NCBI RefSeq assembly: GCF_002753895.1
Contig: NZ_NJER01000004.1
Location: 158,387-222,386 of the forward strand
DNA from: Halobacteriovorax sp. JY17
Lineage (GTDB): Bacteria > Bdellovibrionota > Bacteriovoracia > Bacteriovoracales > Bacteriovoracaceae
Length of the DNA: 64,000 nucleotides
Direction: 5' to 3'
A program made the position numbers and the translations under genes. Under the pieces are notes generated by a model. It worked only from the letters and a program-made list of their open reading frames with translations. It was not told the DNA's origin and did no database searches. Shown here piece after piece: positions 55,077 through 63,637 of the stretch; within the stretch, counting starts at the first letter, position 1; each line of letters opens with the position of its first letter.

Positions 55077-56406
55077 TTGGTCTAAAGTATGTTCTTGGAG
55101 AGTGCTCTAATAAATCAGATACTCTACCCATGTAAACACAAGCATACTTCTCTATTTGATCAGCAAAGCGGCTCTCTTCTTGTCCCGCTCTCATGAGTTC
55201 TCCCCAGTGTGGATTGAAGCACTTTCTATAATCTTCTAATTCTTTTGAAATTGAGTTATTAATCTTTTCAATACTAGAATAAATCTTTCCAACTTCATCT
55301 TTATCAAAACTTTCTCCACGGTACTTACTCATTTCAAGTTTATCTAGACGATCTTCAAAGACTTCTTTTTCTTGCATAAAAGAATCAATTCTCTTTTGAG
55401 TTGGTTCACTCTTTTTTATGGCAAGAATTTCATCTTCTAGTGGTTCAACTACTAGGGCCGTTCTCCAACCAAAAGTTTTCTTAAGTGAGAGAACGTCACC
55501 ATAGATATGATCTCCTAAATAGAGAATTTCAGACCCTTTAAGTCCTAGGTCTTCTTGAAGCTTACCAGCGTTACCACCTTGATAAACTCCAGGAGTAATT
55601 GGACCTTCATGATTTGTCATCAGAGCTGTATCAGGATCAATTCTTAGAAAGTGATTCTTTACATGAAAGAATCTTGGCTTACTGGAGAGAGTAATTGTGA
55701 TCTCAAAGAGGTCTTTCCAGCTCTTATGCTCTTTTAGAAATGGATCAATAGCGTACTCAAGTAAATCTTTACAATAGTAGAATTCAGAGTTGGTGATAAT
55801 AATTAACTTCTTACCACACTTCTTATACATCTCTAGCTGAGATACTAATTTCTCATCTTGAATAATAAAGTCACCAATATTTTCTTTAACTTTACTTTTA
55901 AGAGATCCATCAGAGTGACAAATATCGATCGCCTCTTTTATATGATCGGCCAGTAGATCATATCTTGGAACTACTGAACCTTTCTCCTTAAGCTCTACTA
56001 GTTGAGCGTAGAGAATTCCATTTGAAACTGAAAATGCAGTATCTAATGATTGGAAACTCTCATCACTTAAATCAATAACTCTATTGGCATAGGCATTATT
56101 CTGCTCTTCAAATGAAAGAGCTGAAAGTCCGTGTTGGGCCTTTTTTACTTTTCCAAATCTTGAAACGTGTAGAAGGTTTCCTCTAAGCTTATCAATAACT
56201 AGTCCTTGCTGAACTAATTGAAAATCAAACTCTAGGTCTAGAACTTCTTTTGGATAACCCAATACTTTCACGAGGTTCTTCTTTACGAGTGAATAGGTAA
56301 GTCTCTCAAAATTCTCTGTATTATAGCGAACTAGCGTGTAGTCCATATCAAAACCGATGGCCTTAATTTTCTTCATATTTAATATTCTATTAACGTAAAC
56401 GCTCAT
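55045..56406 (-). CDS. HAD-type 5'-nucleotidase (cytosolic purine nucleotidase family)
   Basis: A 453-residue member of the HAD-IG 5'-nucleotidase family. Catalytic Asp20 and Asp22 lie in FDMDYTLVRY (~19-28), with IITNSEFYY (~215) as motif II, and YLGDHIYGDV (~310) as motif IV. It is expected to dephosphorylate IMP/GMP-type nucleotides. AAAGGAGT lies nine bases ahead of the ATG, supporting this start. Family is widespread in eukaryotes and found in some predatory bacteria. Confidence 0.87.
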   Translation of the reverse strand: MSVYVNRILNMKKIKAIGFDMDYTLVRYNTENFERLTYSLVKKNLVKVLGYPKEVLDLEFDFQLVQQGLVIDKLRGNLLHVSRFGKVKKAQHGLSALSFEEQNNAYANRVIDLSDESFQSLDTAFSVSNGILYAQLVELKEKGSVVPRYDLLADHIKEAIDICHSDGSLKSKVKENIGDFIIQDEKLVSQLEMYKKCGKKLIIITNSEFYYCKDLLEYAIDPFLKEHKSWKDLFEITITLSSKPRFFHVKNHFLRIDPDTALMTNHEGPITPGVYQGGNAGKLQEDLGLKGSEILYLGDHIYGDVLSLKKTFGWRTALVVEPLEDEILAIKKSEPTQKRIDSFMQEKEVFEDRLDKLEMSKYRGESFDKDEVGKIYSSIEKINNSISKELEDYRKCFNPHWGELMRAGQEESRFADQIEKYACVYMGRVSDLLEHSPRTYFRPIKRVLPHELI

Positions 56407-56599
56407 TTTTCTATGACTCCTTTAGTCAAAAACTCTTTCAATCCCTTCTAGGGAACTAGAGAGCTTATCAAGAACATGGAAAGTCAGTCAATTATATGTG
56501 TTTCGACTGTAAAATTAATGAGTTTGACTAGACCTATTCCCTGTAAACTTCTAACATGATTAGGATAATTTATTTATTAGCTATTAAAAAGGTGTGCAG

Positions 56600-57391
56600 A
56601 TGAGATCTCTATTTAATTTGTGTTTAATTCTTATTTTGACTCTTGGTGCGACTTCTAGTTTCGCTGAAACAAATGAAGAAAAGGGACTTCGAATCGCAAA
56701 AGAAGCGGAAGCTAAGAATAATGGCTTCATTGGTGATGAATCAGATCTAGAGATGGTTCTCATTGATGCATATGGCTCTAAGATCGTTCGTAAGATGCAA
56801 GGGAAGGTTTTAGAAGTAAAGAATGACGGTGATAAGACACTTAATATCTTTTTAAATCCAAAAGATGTTAAGGGAACGAAGATGCTAACTTGGTCTCATA
56901 AGAGTGAAGACGATCACCAGTGGCTCTATCTTCCATCTTTAAAGCGAGTGAAGAAAATCTCTTCTAGAAATAAGTCTTCTTCTTTTATGGGAAGCGAATT
57001 CTCTTATGAAGATATTGGTTCTCAGGAAATTGAAAAGTATAAATTTAAATATCTTAAAGATGGAAAGAGTAAAGACGGAGAAGAAGTCTACATTATCGAA
57101 AGAATACCTGTGGCCAAGAGTGGTTACTCTAAGCAAATTGTTCAACTTTCAAAGAAGCACTTAAATGCTCTCCATGTTGATTACTACGATAGAAAGTCTG
57201 AACTTCTAAAGACTGCAGAGATGAGTGACTTTAAAAAGTATAAAGTTGGCTCGAAAGAACTATGGAGAGCTTCTGTTATTCATATGAAGAATGTTCAAAC
57301 AAAGAAGGAATCAATCTTTCAGTGGACGAATCGAAAGGTGGGAGTAAATCTAAAAGATAGCCTCTTTACTAAAAGGTCTCTTTCAAGATGA
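56600..57391 (+). CDS. LolA-like outer membrane lipoprotein-sorting protein
   Basis: A 263-residue exported protein with a signal peptide (~1-22) and the LolA-like half-barrel seen in outer-membrane lipoprotein-sorting proteins that work with MMPL-type RND permeases: DAYGSKIVRKMQGKVLE (~54-70), TWSHKSEDDHQWLYLPSLKRVKKIS (~96-120), SFMGSEFSYEDI (~126-137). It would carry a lipid or lipoprotein between the membranes. ATG 56600 has AAGGTG upstream; GTG 56594 is in frame. It overlaps the next gene by 4 bases (ATGA). Confidence 0.8.
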   Translation: MRSLFNLCLILILTLGATSSFAETNEEKGLRIAKEAEAKNNGFIGDESDLEMVLIDAYGSKIVRKMQGKVLEVKNDGDKTLNIFLNPKDVKGTKMLTWSHKSEDDHQWLYLPSLKRVKKISSRNKSSSFMGSEFSYEDIGSQEIEKYKFKYLKDGKSKDGEEVYIIERIPVAKSGYSKQIVQLSKKHLNALHVDYYDRKSELLKTAEMSDFKKYKVGSKELWRASVIHMKNVQTKKESIFQWTNRKVGVNLKDSLFTKRSLSR

Positions 57392-58689
57392 TTGGTAAGA
57401 GTCTTTTATTCATCTCATTTATTATTCTTAACTCCGTGTCACTGGCCTCTGTTAGTGATCAAGGAGAGATTTCTTTTGAAAATAGAAAATTTGAAAGTGA
57501 TAATGATAATCTCACTTACGATGATAATTTCGCTATTTTCACTAGGGCCCAATTTAAATTCATTGAAGGAAACTTTACTGGAGCACTTCGGGCTTATGCT
57601 AGAGCAGACTCTAAAGATAAGGATCGTAATCACTATGTGATAGAAGATGCGTACGGTTCTTACTTATTTGGTGAAGAGGGAAGTTTTAAATTACTTGCGG
57701 GATGGAAGTTATTTAATTGGTCGGCGATGGAAGCTTTTCATCCGGCCGATGTGGTAAATTCTAAAAACTTTGATGGCGAAATTGAAAAGCTTGAAAAGAA
57801 AGGTGAGCTGACTCTTGAGAGTGAGTTTGTAATAGGAGAGGGAACTCTCAACTTCTACTTTTGGCCTAGAGTGGAAAATCCTATCTATCCTTCGACACGC
57901 TCAAGAACTGGAGTCAATTTTGGAATTGAGTTTAAAGATCCTGTTTGGGTGAATGGTAGAGATGCCGCTACAAACTCTAAGTGGCAACCTCAGTGGGGAA
58001 TTCGCTTTAATCAAACCATTGGTGATTTAGACTTTGCTCTACAATTTCTAGATCATTTTGATAGGGCACACCCTTTAGTTGGATATACTTTTGGAACTTC
58101 TGTGGGTGGAGTAGAGTTTCCGACGAACTCTACTGACTTTAGACCACACTTCTACCGAGTAAGAGAGCTCGGAGGCACTCTTAGTTATGCCTTTGAGGGA
58201 TATATATTTAAATTAGAGGGGAGTTATAGAAAGTTTGAAGATGACTTTAAAACATTAGTTCCAATCACTAGAACAACTTTTGAAAGAGCAAAGCAGCAAG
58301 ATCACGGAGAGCTTGCCTTTGGTGTAGAAGATACAATTTCCTTAGATGAGCTAAACCATGAAGTCACGTTGATCTTTGAAGTGACGAGCGTTCTGGGAGC
58401 AAATAAGATTGCAAGAAGAAGACTTAGTGCGTTTCAAAGAGATGCTCTCATAGGTATGCGCTATAATTTTAATGATCTCATGGGCTCTGAGTTATTTCTA
58501 AGCTATATCCAAGATTTAGAGTACACAGATGAGAGATTATTAAACCTATCCTTCACCAGAAGACTTTCTGATCAATGGAAGTATAAGTTAGGTCTTAGGA
58601 CTTACCAGGCAAAAGAGAAGGGCTTCTATGGACTACAAGTCTATAAAGGTGATGGTCAGGGCTATTTGAATATTTCGAGATTCTTTTAA
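57388..58689 (+). CDS. Outer membrane beta-barrel partner of the LolA-like protein
   Basis: A 433-residue protein with a signal peptide (~1-21) and beta-strand-rich sequence ending in a Phe-Phe C-terminus (LNISRFF). The layout resembles DUF1302-type or transporter-associated barrel proteins that form LolA-like/MMPL/barrel triads. Translation is coupled to the LolA-like gene by a 4-base overlap. The permease of the triad is missing from this operon. An imperfect 12-bp hairpin follows at 58701-58735. Confidence 0.7.
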   Translation: MIGKSLLFISFIILNSVSLASVSDQGEISFENRKFESDNDNLTYDDNFAIFTRAQFKFIEGNFTGALRAYARADSKDKDRNHYVIEDAYGSYLFGEEGSFKLLAGWKLFNWSAMEAFHPADVVNSKNFDGEIEKLEKKGELTLESEFVIGEGTLNFYFWPRVENPIYPSTRSRTGVNFGIEFKDPVWVNGRDAATNSKWQPQWGIRFNQTIGDLDFALQFLDHFDRAHPLVGYTFGTSVGGVEFPTNSTDFRPHFYRVRELGGTLSYAFEGYIFKLEGSYRKFEDDFKTLVPITRTTFERAKQQDHGELAFGVEDTISLDELNHEVTLIFEVTSVLGANKIARRRLSAFQRDALIGMRYNFNDLMGSELFLSYIQDLEYTDERLLNLSFTRRLSDQWKYKLGLRTYQAKEKGFYGLQVYKGDGQGYLNISRFF

Positions 58690-58700
58690 AATTAATAGTT

Positions 58701-58735
58701 TTTCTGGCGAGAATTTGATTTTATCTTGCCAGAAA
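58701..58735 (+). terminator. Hairpin after the barrel gene, possible terminator
   Basis: 12-bp stem TTTCTGGCGAGA (58701-58712) / TCTTGCCAGAAA (58724-58735). No T-run follows, so termination is only possible. Confidence 0.45.
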
Positions 58736-58771
58736 CACTCAAAAACCTTATCTTTAACAAACAATTTCTTG

Positions 58772-58847
58772 GGGCCCTTAGCTCAGTTGGGAGAGCGCTT
58801 CGCTGGCAGCGAAGAGGTCAACGGTTCGATCCCGTTAGGGTCCACCA
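58772..58847 (+). tRNA. tRNA-Ala (anticodon GGC)
   Basis: Folds as a full cloverleaf of 76 nt: acceptor GGGCCCT / AGGGTCC with the G3-U70 alanine identity pair, D stem GCTC/GAGC, anticodon stem CTTCG/CGAAG with loop CTGGCAG (GGC at 34-36), T arm AACGG/CCGTT with loop TTCGATC, and encoded CCA end. Mobile DNA starts right after it. Confidence 0.97.
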
Positions 58848-58877
58848 CTTCTAATACCAGTCGAACCATCGACATTT

Positions 58878-58934
58878 AAAAAGCCACTATTATGAGAACC
58901 AAAAACATAGGTTCCCAAGCTAGTGGCTTTTTTT
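58878..58934 (+). terminator. Terminator after tRNA-Ala
   Basis: 12-bp stem AAAAAGCCACTA (58878-58889) / TAGTGGCTTTTT (58921-58932) continuing in T; an inner GAACC (58896-58900) / GGTTC (58910-58914) stem lies in the loop. It can work on both strands. Confidence 0.75.
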
Positions 58935-59116
58935 ATTTCTGCATACTTTTGCCCACCTAAACTTCCTGTTTCAAAGGATGCTTCAAGTGGCCTACCAAGT
59001 TTACGAAAAGGGAGAACAACCCCTTTCTGGCCTTTTGAGGCTTCTCTAAATCGCTCTGATTGCTCATCAGAACCCCAGAAGTCCACCCGAATTACATTGT
59101 CAGGATGAATATGAAC

Positions 59117-59148
59117 GGGAGTACTCGGTAGGCAGTGGAAAGTGAACC
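59117..59148 (+). repeat. ISL3 left inverted repeat
   Basis: GGGAGTACTCGGTAGGCAG then TGGAAAGTGAACC. It shares GGG, CTCGGT and CAGTGGA at identical spacing with the right end read on the other strand. Confidence 0.7.
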
Positions 59149-59307
59149 AAACCCTCGATCTAGAAATAGCTTGAAGCATTCATAAAATCTAAAATTCTTT
59201 TGTTAGTAATCTAAGTATCGGTTTTTTATTCATTATTTTAATTAAAGTTTATAGCTCACCACTAACATTTAAAAATGAGCACTAGAATTACTTATGTGGC
59301 TTAGTTT

Positions 59308-60510
59308 CTATCTACAATCGTAAAGTAATCTAAGTCTGTAATTCTCAAAGTTTCTATATCCGTAGGCCTTCCTCTGAATGAGCTTAGCTTTACGATTATA
59401 CCCCTCGGTCTTCGCATTAGTTATTCCGGTCTTGAAATAATTTAATATTTCAATTCGCCACTTAACTAAAGTTCTACGAAGGGATTGAACTGCTTTTCTT
59501 CCTGAATGAGCCATTTCATCAGTTAGCTTTGTAAGCGCCTTCTTAGCCCGTTTAAAGCCTCTTATATTGTAAATTGAAAGCATTCTCTCTTTAAATTTAT
59601 ATATCTCTTCAAGCTCTGGGAAAAGCCCATTAATATGTTTAACAATTGATCTTTGAGAAAAACTTAAACGGTCATCTCTTGTTAAATATAATCTTCTCAT
59701 TGGACTTGTTTTAGATTTTAAGAAAATAGGATGTTTCATTGTTTCAATACGAATTTTATTAAGAGCGTGATTAAACAATTTGATAACATGAAATTTATCA
59801 CTAGTAATTTTAGCGTTAGGGAAATGAGACTTTACAAATTTTTGATAAGTTGAAGACATATCAATAACAACATTTTTAACATTCTCACGACCTTTAATAT
59901 CGATAGCCCTCGATGACATTAAACTATCAAAGGACCTTCCTAGAGTGACTTCTCGAACTCTGTTGTTGTTAAAATCTACAAACACAGTAGCAAACTCTTT
60001 GTAATGAGTTTTAGTATTTCTAATAAAACTATGTTCATCAATTCCAATAGTCTTGGGCCATTCATAATTCATTTTCTTTGCTTCTAGCGAGAGCTGTTCG
60101 TAGAATGCTTTATAGACTAGCCATGATGAACATCTAAGTTTTGTGGTGACTCTTTTGAGGTCTGTGAAGTTTGAAGCGCACCACCTGATGTGAGATCTAA
60201 ATCTTTGAGTGGAGCGAAAACCTTTTCTTATTCCAGGAACAGGTTCCCTGAATACAGCATTACAATTTTGACATCTAAATCTTCTTTTTCTAATTCTCAG
60301 GTAAACAATTTTGTCGCGAATAGGGACGTCTTTAATGTGAACGTAGACTTGATCATGAATTTTAGTGGTCTTTGTTGCGCACTTTGGACAGACTTCAAAT
60401 TTAGAAAATTTGTAGGCGTCAAATTGAATAATATGATTTGTGAGGTTTCTTTTGTTAGTAAATTTAAGTTCTGGAAGTGAAAATAGTTTGTTAATCTGTG
60501 ACTCGAGCAT
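59308..60510 (-). CDS. ISL3-family transposase
   Basis: A 400-residue transposase: N-terminal zinc ribbon (CPKC at ~38-41 and CQNC at ~79-82), a helix-turn-helix region, and a DDE catalytic core with IGIDEHSF (~175), VVIDMSSTY (~217), KFHVIKLFNHAL (~240) and the ISL3-type end TNAKTEGYNRKAKLIQRKAYGYRN (~365-388) containing the catalytic Glu. Full length and without stop codons, so probably active. Confidence 0.93.
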   Translation of the reverse strand: MLESQINKLFSLPELKFTNKRNLTNHIIQFDAYKFSKFEVCPKCATKTTKIHDQVYVHIKDVPIRDKIVYLRIRKRRFRCQNCNAVFREPVPGIRKGFRSTQRFRSHIRWCASNFTDLKRVTTKLRCSSWLVYKAFYEQLSLEAKKMNYEWPKTIGIDEHSFIRNTKTHYKEFATVFVDFNNNRVREVTLGRSFDSLMSSRAIDIKGRENVKNVVIDMSSTYQKFVKSHFPNAKITSDKFHVIKLFNHALNKIRIETMKHPIFLKSKTSPMRRLYLTRDDRLSFSQRSIVKHINGLFPELEEIYKFKERMLSIYNIRGFKRAKKALTKLTDEMAHSGRKAVQSLRRTLVKWRIEILNYFKTGITNAKTEGYNRKAKLIQRKAYGYRNFENYRLRLLYDCR

Positions 60511-60596
60511 CGAGTATTCTCCTTGTAAAAAGCTTTGTGGTAAAAGAATTTTATCAGATTTGAATACTCGTGCTTATCTTGATCGTTTTGGTCTTG

Positions 60597-60630
60597 ATTC
60601 AGCGCCATCCACTGTTAACCGAGAAGACCC
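60597..60630 (-). repeat. ISL3 right inverted repeat
   Basis: Read inwards on the minus strand: GGGTCTTCTCGGTTAACAG then TGGATGGCGCTGAATC. About 17 of the first 23 positions match the left repeat. Confidence 0.75.
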
Positions 60631-60915
60631 CTTTCAGAGACGGTATTATCTCAATGTGCAAACTTTATAATCCATAGGATTCAAAACGAAAGAGATATGA
60701 AATACATTCAAGCTATATTGCCTTATTTTTCAGATGATTTTACAAATAAAATAAAGCAGTCTAGCCCAGGGGAGGCACTTGTTTTTGGTAACTGTGTCTC
60801 TATGCCTTTGCATTTAAAAATTCATAAATCAAACCCAAGTCCAAATAGTGAAAACTGCAATATTCCAGTAGAATGGTTTACAAAAGCAGTAAATGAAAAA
60901 GAAACAAGGGAATAA
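60631..60915 (+). pseudogene. C-terminal remnant of a HerA/DUF87-type ATPase
   Basis: Reading the frame of the ATG at 60697 back to the IS edge gives LSETVLSQCANFIIHRIQNE, the conserved sequence just after the Walker B region in HerA-type DNA translocases, then SSPGEALVFGNCVSMPLHLKI and a PNS..NIPVEW tail. Only ~94 of the usual 500-600 residues remain. The 5' part is not found left of the IS, so it was lost. HerA-type ATPases team with SIR2, NurA-like or other effectors in phage defence. Confidence 0.75.
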
Positions 60916-61268
60916 AATCGACTAAAAATTCAGATTGGAGAAACGCTCATATTTCAGAGGATTTAAAAGAAGTCCTTTTGAAATTGAGAAAGCTTCATCC
61001 AAATGCTGAAAGAGTCCTTCCCAGACCTGGGGGATGGAACGATGGAAATGCAGCAAAGATTCTTAGGGCATTCCTAGTGAGGATTGGAATTGATAAATAC
61101 GTCACTTTCCACACTCTAAGAGCTTGCTTTACAACCCATGTTCTAGCATCAGGAGCAGAACCAACACAGGTTATGAAAATGGGAGGCTGGGCCGATTTTA
61201 AAACCTTTCAAATCTACGTCCGAATGGCGGGTGTAGATGTGAAGGGCGAAACATACATGTTTCGCTGA
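60897..61268 (+). pseudogene. C-terminal fragment of a tyrosine integrase
   Basis: Frame open from 60897 (after a TGA at 60894) to 61268: STKNSDWRNAHISEDLKEVL followed by HTLRACFTTHVLASGAE (second catalytic Arg box), MGGWADF, and QIYVRMAGVDVKG with the nucleophile Tyr. The first catalytic Arg and the N-terminal core-binding domain are missing and there is no fitting start codon, so it is a broken phage- or island-type integrase. It overlaps the end of the HerA remnant, a probable deletion joint. Confidence 0.8.
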
Positions 61269-61330
61269 CGACTTCAAAGTGACGCCTAAATTTGGTTCGC
61301 TTGATAATGTTATCAGACTTAAAAAATAGA

Positions 61331-61362
61331 GCTAAATGAGGGGGAAACCCCTCATTTTAGCC
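61331..61362. repeat. Strong hairpin behind the integrase fragment
   Basis: AAATGAGGGG / CCCCTCATTT stem (61334-61343 / 61348-61357) with a GAAA tetraloop, extended by three pairs across a one-base bulge. No T-run follows on either strand. It lies in the 183-base stretch without a gene (61269-61451) and may be part of an attachment or transcription-end structure. Confidence 0.55.
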
Positions 61363-61451
61363 ATTTAGGTCACTTTATGGCATATTAAGTTGTTTAAATT
61401 ACTATAAGATTGAAAAAATATCACAATTGTGATACTTTTAATGGGAGGCGT

Positions 61452-61814
61452 ATGAATACGCTTGAAAAGGAAGTCGAAGGACTTCTATTTTTAGATAAGC
61501 TAATAGCTGTTGTAGAGCATGGCGAAGTGGACTACTGGGAAGACCGAAAAAATCCTCCCAATCTTTCAATAGATGAGTTTCACCAAGTCCTCTACAGAAT
61601 GGACGAAGCTGCTAACTTTAAGTGGATTGATCGAGACAGCACCAATGGGCCACATGGCACAACTGGTGAGGACAAATGCTTTAAGTTTAATTGTGAAGTT
61701 CAGTTTGGTGGAATTTTTGAGATTGAGACAAAATTCTACTTTGTGAAGGGTTACTTTTTCGACAAAGGCGATTTGAAGGGAGTAACAATTCAAAGCTTTA
61801 GGCAAGAGGTTTAA
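61452..61814 (+). CDS. Unknown island protein, first gene of a four-gene cassette
   Basis: A 120-residue soluble, acidic protein that I do not recognise. Trp/Tyr-rich (VDYWEDRKNPP, FKWIDRDS, FYFVKGYFF). ATG 61452 is chosen because GGGAGG lies upstream; the frame opens earlier at 61410 without a ribosome site. The next gene starts one base after its stop. Confidence 0.6.
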   Translation: MNTLEKEVEGLLFLDKLIAVVEHGEVDYWEDRKNPPNLSIDEFHQVLYRMDEAANFKWIDRDSTNGPHGTTGEDKCFKFNCEVQFGGIFEIETKFYFVKGYFFDKGDLKGVTIQSFRQEV

Positions 61815-61815
61815 A

Positions 61816-62382
61816 ATGGAAACAACTGTTAATAAAGAATTTTTAGGCAACACCTTTTCTTATACTACTGAGGTAGACAGAGAAGGAAACGCTTTATGGA
61901 CTCAAAAAATTGATAGCGAGTTTTCAAAATGGCTTCATCAATTAAAAGATGAAAACAGAGAGCTTTTTAAAGTTCAATATTCTCTTTCATCCAATGCCTA
62001 CGATGTTCTAGCAAAGTTAAAAGAAAGAATTGGTGTCTATGATGACTCTCTCATTATTAGAGCGATTACCATAACCTTTATCAATTTCATTGATACTAGA
62101 AAAGGTAGAGTTATTATCAAGAAACTCGATTCTTATAAAGGTTCTGGCGATCTTGACCTTCTTAAAGATGGTGAAAATCTTAAAAAGAATTTGTACTTTT
62201 CACCTGTGGGAATGCGTGATGTTGAAGCCTATTCAAATCTTACTGGATTGAAAAAAGGGCAAGTCATCAAAAATGCCCTTTACTCAGTTCTTTTAATTTC
62301 AATCAACGAAGATGAAGAAATTAAGAAGTTTTGGGAAAACGAGATCATTGAGAAATTAACAAATATCGTTAAGGCAGCCTAA
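61816..62382 (+). CDS. Unknown island protein with possible ribbon-helix-helix-like segments
   Basis: A 188-residue protein. Two segments (YSLSSNAYDVLAKLKERIG ~55-73 and YFSPVGMRDVEAYSNLTG ~129-146, each followed by a hydrophobic helix) recall the ribbon-helix-helix DNA-binding pattern, so it may be a regulator or antitoxin-like protein. This is inference from pattern only. Next gene begins one base after its stop. Confidence 0.55.
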   Translation: METTVNKEFLGNTFSYTTEVDREGNALWTQKIDSEFSKWLHQLKDENRELFKVQYSLSSNAYDVLAKLKERIGVYDDSLIIRAITITFINFIDTRKGRVIIKKLDSYKGSGDLDLLKDGENLKKNLYFSPVGMRDVEAYSNLTGLKKGQVIKNALYSVLLISINEDEEIKKFWENEIIEKLTNIVKAA

Positions 62383-62383
62383 A

Positions 62384-63013
62384 ATGAAAAAGTTTGATGT
62401 TCGATCATTAGAACCTATTAAGGTGAAAAAGGGAAAGACCTTTCAAAATGATCGAGACGTCATTCAAATAAAAATTTCACTTAGAGACTCATCGCCCTTA
62501 ATTTGGAGAAGACTCCAAGTTCCAGCGACTCAGCCCCTTAGAGGACTTCATCGAATCATTCAGGCTTCATTTTCATGGAAAAGCACTCATCTCTATGTTT
62601 TTAATGTTGAAGGTATTGAGTATGGTGATCCTGAGTTAGATGCTGGTGAAATGGGCTGGTATAATGATCAGACCAAACGCCTTTCTCAAATAGCCAAAAC
62701 GACAGATTGCTTCACTTATACTTATGACTTCGGTGATGACTGGGTTCATGAAATTGAAATCGAAGAATTCTTAAATTCTAAGAAAGGTGTCAAATATCCA
62801 ATTTGCATTGATGGTGAAGAGGACTCCCCGTTAGATGATGTCGGTGGAATTCATGGCCACTACAATATGCTTGAGGCACTCAATGATCCTAATCATCCTG
62901 AGCATGAAGACTTCTCTGAATGGGCCGGAGATTTTTATCACTACCACAAATTCGATATTTCAGCGATCAATGAGTATCGCTTGGAAAGACGAAAAACCTT
63001 AACAAAACGATAA
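62384..63013 (+). CDS. Plasmid pRiA4b ORF-3 family protein
   Basis: A 209-residue protein with the pRiA4b ORF-3 domain at ~25-205: VIQIKISLRDSSPLIWRRLQVP, LHRIIQASFSW, YTYDFGDDWVHEIEIE and YPICIDGEEDSPLDDVGGIHGHYNML. Family is common on plasmids and islands; its molecular role is not known. Third gene of the cassette. Confidence 0.88.
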   Translation: MKKFDVRSLEPIKVKKGKTFQNDRDVIQIKISLRDSSPLIWRRLQVPATQPLRGLHRIIQASFSWKSTHLYVFNVEGIEYGDPELDAGEMGWYNDQTKRLSQIAKTTDCFTYTYDFGDDWVHEIEIEEFLNSKKGVKYPICIDGEEDSPLDDVGGIHGHYNMLEALNDPNHPEHEDFSEWAGDFYHYHKFDISAINEYRLERRKTLTKR

Positions 63014-63031
63014 GCTTGGAAAAAACAATCT

Positions 63032-63637
63032 ATGATTTACACACCAAAACATTTCTCATCTGACAAAAACGAACGAATTATTGACTTAATTGAAAAATAT
63101 TCTTTTGGAACGGTAATTTCATGTAAAGATGATGATGTTAAACACGTTACGAAAATTCCATTTTTGTTGAAGAGTCACAATAATGAATATTTTATGGAAG
63201 GTCATATGGCCAAGGCTAATCCTCATTTAAATTTTATTAGAAATAATTGCAAATTGATTATAATATTTGATGGACCTCATGATTATATTTCTCCTACTTG
63301 GTATCTAGATCCATCTATAAGTGTACCTACTTGGAACTTTTCAACCGTAATCGCTGATGGAAATGCTTTCATTTTTGAAAATAAAGAGAGGCTTAAAGAG
63401 TCAGTTATCGAGCTATCAAGAAAATATGAAAAAGATAGTTCATGGGAAAATAGACTAGATCAAGAATATTTTACAAATCTATCAAATGCCATTGAAGGGA
63501 TAGAAGTACGTATTGAGACATTTCACTCTAAGTTTAAACTTAGTCAAAACCAAAATAAAGAAAATCAGAATAGTGTAATTTCTAAATTAGCTAATCACAA
63601 TTTAGAGCTTTCAAATCTTATGAAAAGCTTTAGATAG
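63032..63637 (+). CDS. paiB: PaiB-type FMN-binding negative regulator
   Basis: A 201-residue protein of the PaiB (FMN-binding split barrel) family: FGTVISC, EGHMAKANPHL at ~67-77, IIFDGPHDYISPTWYL (~89-104) and VPTWNFSTVIADG (~110-122) are all present. In Bacillus PaiB dampens sporulation and protease genes; role here is unknown. 18 bases after the previous gene; last of the cassette. A C-terminal Asn/Gln-rich tail (QNQNKENQN) is unusual. Confidence 0.9.
   Translation: MIYTPKHFSSDKNERIIDLIEKYSFGTVISCKDDDVKHVTKIPFLLKSHNNEYFMEGHMAKANPHLNFIRNNCKLIIIFDGPHDYISPTWYLDPSISVPTWNFSTVIADGNAFIFENKERLKESVIELSRKYEKDSSWENRLDQEYFTNLSNAIEGIEVRIETFHSKFKLSQNQNKENQNSVISKLANHNLELSNLMKSFR

Larger units (their letters stand above)
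58835..59179 (-). pseudogene. Disrupted unknown ORF at the tRNA/IS junction
   Basis: Open frame of 114 codons on the minus strand. Residues 1-21 are read from inside the ISL3 element, residues 22 on (VHIHPDNVIRVDFWGSDEQ...) are the original sequence, and the end runs through the tRNA terminator and into tRNA 3' bases. More GC-rich than its neighbours. So it is probably the 3' part of a foreign gene cut by the insertion and by the island boundary. Product not recognised. Confidence 0.35.
59117..60630. mobile_element. ISL3-family insertion sequence, 1514 bp
   Basis: Bounded by imperfect terminal inverted repeats (59117-59148 and 60630-60597) and carrying one ISL3-type transposase on the minus strand. 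The right edge is confirmed independently: the HerA-type reading frame of the next gene resumes exactly at 60631. The 8-base flanks (ATATGAAC on the left, CTTTCAGA on the right) do not match, so there is no target duplication and a deletion or recombination next to the element is likely. Confidence 0.8.

Noticed and set aside
58923..59108. 61-codon frame on the plus strand left of the ISL3 element, considered as the missing HerA 5' part
   Set aside because: It has no Walker A or other HerA pattern and is antisense to the more protein-like minus-strand frame.
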